A stretch of DNA of 7,805 nt, from assembly GCA_013152845.1 (NCBI GenBank), contig JAADFM010000022.1, positions 1-7,805 on the forward strand, read 5' to 3'. Below the pieces are notes generated by a model. That model made no database searches. It was not told where the DNA came from and was given only the letters and a program-made list of their open reading frames with translations. The translations under genes were made by a program, and so were the position numbers. Numbering within the stretch: position 1 is the stretch's first letter; each line of letters begins with the position of its first letter. The DNA is from Methanobacteriota archaeon (lineage in GTDB: Archaea > Hydrothermarchaeota > Hydrothermarchaeia > Hydrothermarchaeales > JAADFM01). Below, piece by piece: positions 1 through 5,819 of this stretch.

Positions 1-809
1 TCGGTCCCGGGGTCTGAAAAAAGCCCGGGCATCATGTGGTAGCAGACCTTCAGCCCCGAGTCTTTGAGGACCCTGGTGGCCTCCACCACGTCGGCCAGGG
101 TGTGGCCCCGGTTCACCCTTCTGTAAACCTCGTCGGAGAGGGTCTGCACCCCCAGCTCCACCCTGGTCCCGCCCAGGGCGAGCATCCTGTCCACGTGCTC
201 CTTCATGGAGTAATCGGGCCTTGTCTCGAAGGTGATGCCCACGTTCCTGACCCTGGCGGTCTCGTTCTCCTCGAATATCCCGGCGAGGCTCCCATGCCCG
301 GCATCAGTGCCGGGGTATGCGTTCATGGCCTGGATGCAGCGGCCCACGAACCACTCCTGGTATTCCGGGTCGTCCGCAAGGAAGGTCCCGCCCATGACGA
401 TGAGCTCGCTCTTGTCGATGGCATGGCCTGTGGCCTCCAGCTGGGCCAGCCTGCCGTGGACCTGCCGGAAGGGGTCGTAGCCTGCCCTCCTGGCCCTCAT
501 GGCCGCGGGCTCCCTTCCGGTATAGCTCTGGGGTGCATCCTCCCCCCGGGGGCAGTAGATGCACTCTCCGGGGCAGGGCCCTGGCCGGGCCATGACCGCC
601 ACCACCGCCAGACCGGAGAGTGTGCGCACGGGCTTTCTCATCAGGACTGCCCTGAGGGCCTCCCTCTCATCTTCGGGGAGCGATTCCAGTATCTCGGCGT
701 TGGAAGGTATCCTCCCCAGGCCGTGCCCCCTGGAGAACCGCCTCTTCGCCCTCAGGGCCTCCTGCGGGGTCTTCGCATCCTTTATCTCCCTGATGAGTTC
801 CTCGTACAT
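1..809 (-). CDS. elp3: Elp3 family tRNA uridine(34) acetyltransferase, N-terminal part (3' end outside window)
   Basis: Minus-strand gene starting at the ATG at 809 and still open at base 1, so only the first 269 residues are present; family members run to roughly 500-550 residues. After a short helical N-terminus (starts MYEELIREIKDAKTPQEALR) comes the radical-SAM part: the cluster-binding cysteines are C79, C83 and C86 in the motif GPCPGECIYCPRG, followed by MGGTF (139-143), FETRPDY (194-200) and LGVQTLSDEVY (219-229), all typical of Elp3. The C-terminal GNAT acetyltransferase domain must lie beyond the left edge. In archaea Elp3 alone (without Elp1/2/4-6) makes the carboxymethyl group on wobble U34 of tRNAs, using SAM and acetyl-CoA. 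The ATG at 809 is chosen because a strong TATA-like element sits just upstream and the next in-frame Met (residue 57) would remove conserved sequence. It diverges from the PLD-like gene. The family call is secure; the missing half cannot be judged. Confidence 0.95.
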   Translation of the reverse strand, partial: MYEELIREIKDAKTPQEALRAKRRFSRGHGLGRIPSNAEILESLPEDEREALRAVLMRKPVRTLSGLAVVAVMARPGPCPGECIYCPRGEDAPQSYTGREPAAMRARRAGYDPFRQVHGRLAQLEATGHAIDKSELIVMGGTFLADDPEYQEWFVGRCIQAMNAYPGTDAGHGSLAGIFEENETARVRNVGITFETRPDYSMKEHVDRMLALGGTRVELGVQTLSDEVYRRVNRGHTLADVVEATRVLKDSGLKVCYHMMPGLFSDPGT

Positions 810-815
810 CACAAT

Positions 816-833
816 TATTATATTATATAACCT
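816..833. promoter_or_regulatory. Shared AT-rich TATA-like promoter element between elp3 and the PLD-like gene
   Basis: The 45-bp gap between divergent starts holds an almost pure A/T run with the palindromic core TTATATAA at 823-830, which can be read as a TATA box on either strand. Its centre lies about 28 nt upstream of the ATG at 855 (plus) and about 17 nt upstream of the ATG at 809 (minus). The first distance fits a leaderless archaeal start. The second is short, so elp3 may use a box shifted toward the right edge. No second clear box is visible, so the two genes probably share TBP binding sequence. Confidence 0.6.
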
Positions 834-838
834 CTCAA

Positions 839-875
839 AACCCACCTGGAGGAGATGCTGTTGATAAGGTGGGTT
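839..875. repeat. Perfect 9-bp inverted repeat around the start of the PLD-like gene
   Basis: AACCCACCT at 839-847 is exactly complementary to AGGTGGGTT at 867-875, with a 19-nt loop between. The loop contains GGAGGAG (848-854), the ATG at 855 and the alternative TTG at 861. As RNA it would form a GC-rich hairpin presenting the ribosome-binding site and start in its loop. As DNA it is a dyad just downstream of the TATA box, where an archaeal repressor could block transcription. Which applies depends on the transcription start, which the sequence does not show. Confidence 0.55.
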
Positions 876-2123
876 GCAGGAGCCGTAATCCTTCTGGTTA
901 TCTTGGTTCCGGAAGTGGCAGCCCAGGCCCAGGAGTTCAACACGAGCATCGAGAAGGACATGGGGGTCTTCTTCCGCCTCACCGAACCCATGGAGGGGAC
1001 GGTGAAGATAGTCTACGAATTCACAAACATCGGCGAGGCGGAGATGCTCCTCCAGCTCTCGGGTTCACAGGGTTTCCCTGCCTCGGGTTCCCAGGTCCTG
1101 GCCGCCTATGACATACCCTCGGGCAGCCTTGTCACCGAGCTGCGGCCGGGGGACGGCCTGGACTTCAGCTTCTCAAAGAGCCTCCTCCCCGGTGAGACCT
1201 ACCGGGTGGTCTTCGAGATGTCCCTCCCGGGTGCCACCAGCCAGACCGACAGGCGCTTCCGCCAGGACATCACCAACTCCTTCCAGTGGCCCCTCCATGA
1301 ACTGGAGGTGGGGCTCACCCTCCCCAAGGACAGGTTCACCCTCTACGAACCCATCGAGATCATCCCCGGGGCGAGGATAACGGAAGAGGATTTCGTGAAG
1401 ACCGTGGTCTGGAAGAAGGACCTGGTGGACCCTGGCGAGGGGATGACCCTTGTCTGTGAGTTCGCTCCCAGACCCCATATGTACGCCATCGCCCAGGCGG
1501 TCTCCATAATCCTGGTGGTGGCGGCCTTCGCCTACATCTTCGTGGTCAAGAAGGGCTTCCCTGCGCCCATGGGCTTTGTTCGGACCGTGCCAGGCGAGGA
1601 CAAACCCGAAAAGAGCAACGTCATCGGTGCCATCGAAGACCTCCTGAGGAATGCCAAAGAGGAGGTCCTGATAACCTCCCCCTGGATATACTACGTGGAC
1701 TGGTTCACCTCCAACATCAAGCAGCTCACCGACCGGGGGGTGAAGGTAAGAATCCTGACCTGGCCCTCCTATGAGAGGAAGAAGGCCGGCCGGGACTGGA
1801 CCCTGGTGGAGAACAAGAAACAGGGTTTTGCCCTTTCCAGGTTCCTTGCCATGTTCCCCCAGGACACCGTCAGGCTCAACCCGTCGGTCCACGCCAAGAT
1901 GATAGTGGTGGACCGGGAGAAGGTCATGACATCCTCCTCGAACCTGACCCAGACGGGCCTGTGGGAGAACTACGAGGCAGGCATCTGGATAGAGGACGAG
2001 GAGATGGCCCGGCAGGCCGCCGACTACTTCAACAAGATATGGATGGCCGAGGACACCATCCCCTTGAGCCAGGAGATGTTCAACCCAAACAAGCTCAAGA
2101 AGGCCCTGGGCTGGGACTGGTAG
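855..2123 (+). CDS. Membrane-anchored protein with extracytoplasmic domain and cytoplasmic PLD-like (single HKD) domain
   Basis: 422 residues. Residues 1-24 form a signal peptide or N-terminal membrane anchor (hydrophobic core AGAVILLVILV). Residues about 26-208 look like a beta-rich extracytoplasmic domain that I do not recognise. A transmembrane helix follows at about 211-231 (AIAQAVSIILVVAAFAYIFVV) and then KK, which puts the rest inside the cell by the positive-inside rule. Residues about 254-398 are a phospholipase D-like domain with one HKD motif: H346, K348, D353 and N363 fit HxK(x)4D(x)6GSxN, except that the GS pair reads SS. Such single-motif proteins usually dimerise to form one active site and may be nucleases, phospholipases or non-catalytic. 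ATG 855 is the start used, but GGAGGAG directly abuts it; TTG 861 would give a conventional 6-nt spacing and loses only two residues. The gene ends one base before the convergent oxidase gene. Substrate unknown; the architecture suggests a receptor-like or envelope function (inference). Confidence 0.85.
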   Translation: MLLIRWVAGAVILLVILVPEVAAQAQEFNTSIEKDMGVFFRLTEPMEGTVKIVYEFTNIGEAEMLLQLSGSQGFPASGSQVLAAYDIPSGSLVTELRPGDGLDFSFSKSLLPGETYRVVFEMSLPGATSQTDRRFRQDITNSFQWPLHELEVGLTLPKDRFTLYEPIEIIPGARITEEDFVKTVVWKKDLVDPGEGMTLVCEFAPRPHMYAIAQAVSIILVVAAFAYIFVVKKGFPAPMGFVRTVPGEDKPEKSNVIGAIEDLLRNAKEEVLITSPWIYYVDWFTSNIKQLTDRGVKVRILTWPSYERKKAGRDWTLVENKKQGFALSRFLAMFPQDTVRLNPSVHAKMIVVDREKVMTSSSNLTQTGLWENYEAGIWIEDEEMARQAADYFNKIWMAEDTIPLSQEMFNPNKLKKALGWDW

Positions 2124-2124
2124 C

Positions 2125-3438
2125 TCAGAAGACCTTGCCGGGGTTGAGGATGCCCCCTGGGTCGAGCTCCCTTTTGATGGCCTTCATCAACTCGAGGGAG
2201 CCCCGGTGCTCCAGGTCCATGTAACCCTTCTTCTCGAGGCCGATGCCGTGCTCTCCCGAGAGGGTCCCCCCCAGGGCAAGTGCATGGCTGAACAGGCGCT
2301 CGAGGGCCGCCTCCAGGTTCCTGTCCCGCTCCTCGACCAGGAAGGTGGGGTGGAGGTTCCCGTCCCCGGCATGGCCGAAGGTTGCGATGGCTATGCCGTA
2401 TTCCCCGGCTATCTCTTCTATCCCCTGGAGCATCTCCGGCAGTCTGGATATGGGGACCGTGACGTCCTCCAGGACCAGACCCGGGGCACGCCGTGCAAGG
2501 GATGGCAGGGCGGCCTTTCTGGCCTTCCAGAGCTCCTCCCTGGGGGTTGCGGTTTCTACCTCACCGGCACCGGCCAGCTCGATGGCCTGCTTCAAGGAGT
2601 CCTCCACGCCGTCGTCGAAGCCGTCCATCTCGATGAGGAGGACCCCCCCGGCATCCGGGAGGCCCAGGCCGGTGTACTCCTCGACGGTCCTGAGTGTGTT
2701 GCGGTCCATGAACTCCAGGACCGCCGGCTCCAGACCCGAGGCGATAATCCTCCCCACCGCCTCAGCCGCATCCCCCGGCCCGTCAAAGGCCAGCCTGGCC
2801 GCCGCGTAGTGGGTGGGTTTGGGCAGAAGCCGTAGGGTGACCTCGGTGAAGACCCCCAGTGTGCCTTCCGAGCCCACGAAGAAACCGGTGAGGTCATATC
2901 CAGAGGAGGACTTCCGGGCATAGGTCCCGGTCTCGATAACCCGCCCGTCTGCCAGGACCACCTCGAGCCTTGCCACGTAGTCCCGGGTGGTGCCGTACTT
3001 CACGGCCCTGATGCCGCTGGAGTTGGCGGCAACCATTCCGCCGATGGTGCAGACACTCCCGCTACCCGGGTCCGGGGGGAAGAACAGCCCGTATTCCTCC
3101 AGGTGCCTGTTGAGCTCTGCATAGACCACCCCGGGCTCCACGGTGACCAGCCGGTCGCCCTCCCTGACCTCCCTTACCCTGTCCATCAGGGTGAGGTCCA
3201 GGACCACGGCACCATCCGCCGGCACCGGCCCACCGCTGAGGCTGGTCCCTGCCCCCCGGGGTACGATGGGCGTGCCGGTCTCATGTGCCTCCTTCACGAT
3301 TTCGACGACTTCCTCCCTGGATACCGGCCGCAGGACCAGCCCCGGCCTCCCCCGGTGGTCGGTGGCGTCATAGGAGTAGGTGAGAAGCTCCTCTGGCTGG
3401 GTGAGGCGCCTCTCCTCCGGGATGAAGTCGAAGGGCAT
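2125..3438 (-). CDS. FAD-binding oxidase, GlcD / D-lactate dehydrogenase family
   Basis: 437 residues, complete. The N-terminal PCMH-type FAD-binding domain (about 33-210) shows PRGAGTSLSGG (60-70), PPDPGSGSVCTIGGMVAANSSG (121-142) and VGSEGTLGVFTEVTLRLLPKP (188-208). The C-terminal FAD-oxidase domain carries FGHAGDGNLHP (354-364), SGEHGIGLEKKGYM (394-407) and the typical ending LDPGGILNPGKVF. Family members oxidise a 2-hydroxyacid (D-lactate, glycolate, D-2-hydroxyglutarate) to the 2-oxoacid, passing electrons via FAD to a quinone, an iron-sulfur subunit or another carrier. No GlcF-like iron-sulfur partner is next to it here and the protein has no fused iron-sulfur domain, so the substrate and acceptor cannot be assigned. 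I chose ATG 3438 over the in-frame TTG at 3447 because a TATA-like box centred about 27 nt upstream fits a leaderless ATG. It is convergent with the PLD-like gene and divergent from the nucleotidyltransferase gene. Confidence 0.93.
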   Translation of the reverse strand: MPFDFIPEERRLTQPEELLTYSYDATDHRGRPGLVLRPVSREEVVEIVKEAHETGTPIVPRGAGTSLSGGPVPADGAVVLDLTLMDRVREVREGDRLVTVEPGVVYAELNRHLEEYGLFFPPDPGSGSVCTIGGMVAANSSGIRAVKYGTTRDYVARLEVVLADGRVIETGTYARKSSSGYDLTGFFVGSEGTLGVFTEVTLRLLPKPTHYAAARLAFDGPGDAAEAVGRIIASGLEPAVLEFMDRNTLRTVEEYTGLGLPDAGGVLLIEMDGFDDGVEDSLKQAIELAGAGEVETATPREELWKARKAALPSLARRAPGLVLEDVTVPISRLPEMLQGIEEIAGEYGIAIATFGHAGDGNLHPTFLVEERDRNLEAALERLFSHALALGGTLSGEHGIGLEKKGYMDLEHRGSLELMKAIKRELDPGGILNPGKVF

Positions 3439-3460
3439 ATATCTCAATTGACACCACAGA

Positions 3461-3468
3461 GTTTAAAA
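3461..3468 (-). promoter_or_regulatory. TATA-like box for the FAD oxidase gene
   Basis: Read on the minus strand the bases are TTTTAAAC, the only good box-A match in the 82-bp divergent gap for this direction. Its centre is about 27 nt from the ATG at 3438, so the transcript would begin at or a few bases before that codon (leaderless). There is no Shine-Dalgarno sequence in front of the gene, in keeping with this. Confidence 0.5.
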
Positions 3469-3486
3469 GTATCCTATCCATGCCAA

Positions 3487-3495
3487 AAGATATTT
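3487..3495 (+). promoter_or_regulatory. Weak TATA-like box for the nucleotidyltransferase gene
   Basis: AAGATATTT lies with its centre about 30 nt upstream of the ATG at 3521. It is a modest match in a generally A-rich stretch. No Shine-Dalgarno sequence precedes the start, so a leaderless or short-leader transcript is likely. Confidence 0.3.
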
Positions 3496-3520
3496 CATAG
3501 GACGAACAAGAAAATACTCC

Positions 3521-4108
3521 ATGTTCATGAATGAGATAGTTGATATTATAGACTACCTGCAAAAAAACAGGGTCCCCTTTGCCCTGACAGGGGCATCGGC
3601 CATGGCGGTATGGGGTTACGCCAGGGCGTCTGGGGACATCGATTTTGTGGTGACTGTCGAGGAAAAGAACTACTCAAAGATTAAGGAATTCGGGAAAACC
3701 CGGGATTTGATGCTTATATCTGACACCCCGGACCAGATTACCTTCAGGGACAGGGAGACTTTATTCGATTATGATTTCATCTTCACCACAAACACTATTA
3801 TCAAGGCCATGTACCAGAATGCCAGGACCAAAAGGGCCTTTGGCAAGAGATTCAGGGTGGCAAGGCCCGAGGACATCGTCGTGACCAAACTTTCCCGGAT
3901 CGTTGTCTCGTACAACATGGAGGATGCCAAGGATATCCTGGTACTCGCAACCATGATGGAGCTGGACTTTGATTATATCTGCCGGTGGACAAAGGGTCAT
4001 CTGGAGCTGAAATTAGCCCTTGAAAAAGTGACAAAAGAGGCTGACCAATACAGATATAAAAATTATGATTTAAGAGTCGGTGCGGACAGGCTTTCTGCCT
4101 GCCTTTAG
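3521..4108 (+). CDS. Nucleotidyltransferase-fold protein, AbiEii/DUF6036-like
   Basis: 195 residues. The motif LTGASAMAVWGYARASGDIDFVV (22-44) matches the GS/GA-x(n)-DxD core of the nucleotidyltransferase fold, with D39 and D41 as metal ligands and D85 (DYDFIF, 83-88) as a plausible third acidic residue. ARPEDIVVTKLS (114-125) and EDAKDILVL (134-142) are the usual downstream family elements, so the active site looks intact. Relatives transfer a nucleotide to RNA, tRNA or protein; some are toxins of type IV-like or MNT/HEPN-like pairs, others are unassigned. No AbiEi-like or HEPN partner is recognisable nearby. The gene is visibly richer in A+T and in AAA/AAG/AAT-type codons than its GC-rich neighbours, which suggests horizontal acquisition. 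Composition returns to the GC-rich norm near 4080, inside its last ten codons, so the extreme C-terminus may be read into flanking host DNA. ATG 3521 is used; ATG 3527 is an alternative. Family call good, function unknown. Confidence 0.82.
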   Translation: MFMNEIVDIIDYLQKNRVPFALTGASAMAVWGYARASGDIDFVVTVEEKNYSKIKEFGKTRDLMLISDTPDQITFRDRETLFDYDFIFTTNTIIKAMYQNARTKRAFGKRFRVARPEDIVVTKLSRIVVSYNMEDAKDILVLATMMELDFDYICRWTKGHLELKLALEKVTKEADQYRYKNYDLRVGADRLSACL

Positions 4109-4198
4109 CCTCTCATCCCTGCTGCCCTCTAGCATGGCCCTTGAGAACTCCAGCCAGGCCGCCAGCCTGCGCTCTGTGAGGGTGGCCCGTCGTTCCAT
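4070..4198 (-). CDS. Possible small protein, 42 aa, antisense to the nucleotidyltransferase tail
   Basis: A short minus-strand frame begins at the ATG at 4198 (MERRATLTERRLAAWLEF...) and stops at TAA 4070-4072. The product is basic and probably helical, with no cysteine, signal peptide or membrane segment, and resembles nothing I recognise. Support for coding is its codon choice, which matches the GC-rich host genes (AGG arginine, CTG/CTC leucine, GC-ending thirds), and a TATA-like box about 28 nt upstream. Against it are its length, lack of a Shine-Dalgarno sequence, and a 39-bp overlap with the convergent nucleotidyltransferase gene. It could also be the stump of an older gene cut short where the AT-rich insert begins. 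The same frame extends upstream to 4348, but that extension is AT-rich and runs into herA. Confidence 0.35.
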   Translation of the reverse strand: MERRATLTERRLAAWLEFSRAMLEGSRDERLKAGRKPVRTDS

Positions 4199-4222
4199 AT
4201 AGGGTTGATAGGAGGTAACGGC

Positions 4223-4230
4223 AAAAATAG
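4223..4230 (-). promoter_or_regulatory. Weak TATA-like box for the possible 42-aa ORF
   Basis: The minus strand reads CTATTTTT here, with its centre about 28 nt from the ATG at 4198. The match is weak and matters only if the small ORF is real. The rest of 4109-4289 holds the small ORF and the herA promoter; I see no RNA gene or terminator in it. Confidence 0.22.
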
Positions 4231-4254
4231 TTGTTGGACAGGCATATCCAGAAG

Positions 4255-4262
4255 TTTTATTA
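4255..4262 (+). promoter_or_regulatory. TATA-like box for the herA operon
   Basis: TTTTATTA lies about 31 nt upstream (centre) of the herA ATG, predicting transcription from about 4284-4286 and a leader of only a few bases. A second AT-rich candidate, GATATAAG at 4271-4278, is too close to the ATG for a start upstream of it. No Shine-Dalgarno sequence precedes herA. Confidence 0.45.
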
Positions 4263-4289
4263 TGTAATAGGATATAAGCAGTTTGCAGC

Positions 4290-5819
4290 ATGGTCAAGAT
4301 AGTCGGCATGATTTTTGGCGAGGTCGGGTATTCCGAGTTCAACTTCATCGTGGGAAGCGGCTCGGACCTCCAGAAGGGGGCCTATGTCAAGGTGGACCAC
4401 GACTCCTACGGCTGGATTCTGGCCCAGGTGGCCTCCATCCGCCGCTACAACGAGATGTATTCCCTAAACGCCATAACCAGCACCTCCCAGCCCAAGGAGG
4501 AGTACCAGGAGCGCATCGTGGCCAAGGCCAAGGTCATCGGCTACCCCGACGGCAGCGTCCTCAGGATGCCCAAGATGCCTTTCAAGCCCGGTGCCAAGGT
4601 CTACCAGGCCGACGCCAAGCTGATACGTCATGTCCTGAACCTGGGTGCGCGGGGCGGGATATACCTCGGCCTCCTGGAGGGGCACCAGGCCAAGATTCCG
4701 GTGCACCTGGACATCAACAAACTCGTCCAGAAGCACGTCTGCGTCCTGGCCAAGACCGGGGCCGGCAAGTCCTACACCGTGGGGGTCCTCATCGAGGAGC
4801 TCATCGAGGCCAAGGTCCCGGTGGTCATCATCGACCCCCACGGGGAGTACGCCTCCCTGAAGAACCCCAACACCAACCCCAGGGAGAAGGACCTCATGTC
4901 CAGATACGGCATCTCCCCCCGGGGGTATCCCAACATCACCGAGTATACCCCCAACCTCCATGTCAACATCCAGGCCGACAAGAAGTTCGCCATGGACATC
5001 ACCCAGCTGTCCTTCCACGACTACCTGGAGATGCTGCCCACAAAGCTCACCGACGCCCAGAAGGGCATCCTCTTCGAGGCCCTCAAGATAGCCAAGGGCT
5101 ACGGCAACTACACACTCCAGGACCTGGTCGACATCATCCAGGAGCACGAGAGCAAGGTCAAGTGGAACCTGATAACCGGCCTGGAGATGGTCAAGGACTC
5201 AAAACTCTTCGACGGCCCGCCGGTAACGCCGGTGGACCTGGTCAAAAAAGGCAGGGTCTCCATCCTGAACCTCCGCGGGGTCCAGCCCGACATCCAGGAA
5301 ATCATCGTCACCAGGATATCCACCGAGCTCTTCGAGGCCAGGAAGAAGGGCAGGATCCCGCCGCTCCTGCTCCTGCTCGAGGAAGCCCACAACTTCTGTC
5401 CCGAGCGGAACTTCGGCCGCGCATCTTCCCTGGGCATCATCAGGACCATCGCCAGCGAGGGGCGCAAGTTCGGTATGGGCCTGTGCGTGGTCTCCCAGCG
5501 GCCTGCCAGGGTGGACAAGAGCGTCCTGTCCCAGTGCAACACCCAGATAATCCTGAAGGTCACAAACCCCAACGACCTCAGGGCCATCGGGAACTCCATC
5601 GAGGGGTTCACCGCCGACCTGGAGGAGGAGATCCGCCAGCTCCAGCCCGGGGTGGCCCTGGTGGTGGGCGAGGTGGTTGAGCAGCCCATCTTCGTGGACA
5701 TACGTGTCAAGAAATCCCGCCACGGCGGGGCCTCGGTTGAGCTGGTGAGGCGTGGGTCCCAGAGCCGGGCAGGGGCACCCCTGGGCAAGGGAATCCTGAG
5801 GAAGCTGTTCTCGAGGTGA
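4290..5819 (+). CDS. herA: HerA family DNA translocase/helicase ATPase
   Basis: 509 residues, normal length for archaeal HerA. The N-terminal HAS-barrel spans roughly residues 1-110 (starts MVKIVGMIFGEVGYSEFNF). The RecA/FtsK-like ATPase core has Walker A AKTGAGKS (154-161), the HerA-typical VVIIDPHGEY (178-187), Walker B LLLLLEEAHNF (359-369) with acidic E364/E365, and the sensor/arginine region SEGRKFGMGLCVVSQRPARVDK (389-410) followed by NPNDLRAIGNSIE. HerA forms a hexameric ring that pumps double-stranded DNA and normally works with the NurA nuclease and Mre11-Rad50 in DNA end resection. None of those partners is in this window, so either they are encoded elsewhere or this is a second HerA-type protein. 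The start is the ATG immediately before the conserved HAS-barrel. The stop codon overlaps the GTG start of the next gene, so the two are probably translationally coupled. Confidence 0.94.
   Translation: MVKIVGMIFGEVGYSEFNFIVGSGSDLQKGAYVKVDHDSYGWILAQVASIRRYNEMYSLNAITSTSQPKEEYQERIVAKAKVIGYPDGSVLRMPKMPFKPGAKVYQADAKLIRHVLNLGARGGIYLGLLEGHQAKIPVHLDINKLVQKHVCVLAKTGAGKSYTVGVLIEELIEAKVPVVIIDPHGEYASLKNPNTNPREKDLMSRYGISPRGYPNITEYTPNLHVNIQADKKFAMDITQLSFHDYLEMLPTKLTDAQKGILFEALKIAKGYGNYTLQDLVDIIQEHESKVKWNLITGLEMVKDSKLFDGPPVTPVDLVKKGRVSILNLRGVQPDIQEIIVTRISTELFEARKKGRIPPLLLLLEEAHNFCPERNFGRASSLGIIRTIASEGRKFGMGLCVVSQRPARVDKSVLSQCNTQIILKVTNPNDLRAIGNSIEGFTADLEEEIRQLQPGVALVVGEVVEQPIFVDIRVKKSRHGGASVELVRRGSQSRAGAPLGKGILRKLFSR

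Noticed and set aside
36..830. 264-aa plus-strand open frame opposite elp3
   Set aside because: It is the antisense of a clearly conserved radical-SAM coding sequence, with Pro/Gly/His-rich composition and no recognisable motif; GC-rich DNA leaves such frames open by chance.
1173..1892. 239-aa minus-strand frame opposite the PLD-like gene
   Set aside because: Antisense shadow without motifs; the plus strand has a signal peptide, a TM helix and an HKD motif in frame.
2118..2130. Possible terminator between the convergent PLD-like and oxidase genes
   Set aside because: The genes are one base apart; there is no oligo-T run on either strand and no hairpin at the junction.
3472..3502. 6-bp inverted repeat TCCTAT/ATAGGA in the divergent gap between the oxidase and nucleotidyltransferase genes
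   Set aside because: Only 6 bp with a 19-nt spacer and no extension; such a match is readily expected by chance in a short AT-rich gap.
4209..4215. AGGAGGT, a strong Shine-Dalgarno-like sequence upstream of herA
   Set aside because: No usable start codon with an open frame follows at 4-12 nt, and the herA ATG is about 75 nt away, so it is not the herA ribosome-binding site.
4283..5680. 465-aa open frame overlapping herA in another frame
   Set aside because: The product is low-complexity Gly/Pro/Arg/His/Gln, as expected from shifting a GC-rich gene by one base, while the herA frame carries all conserved motifs.
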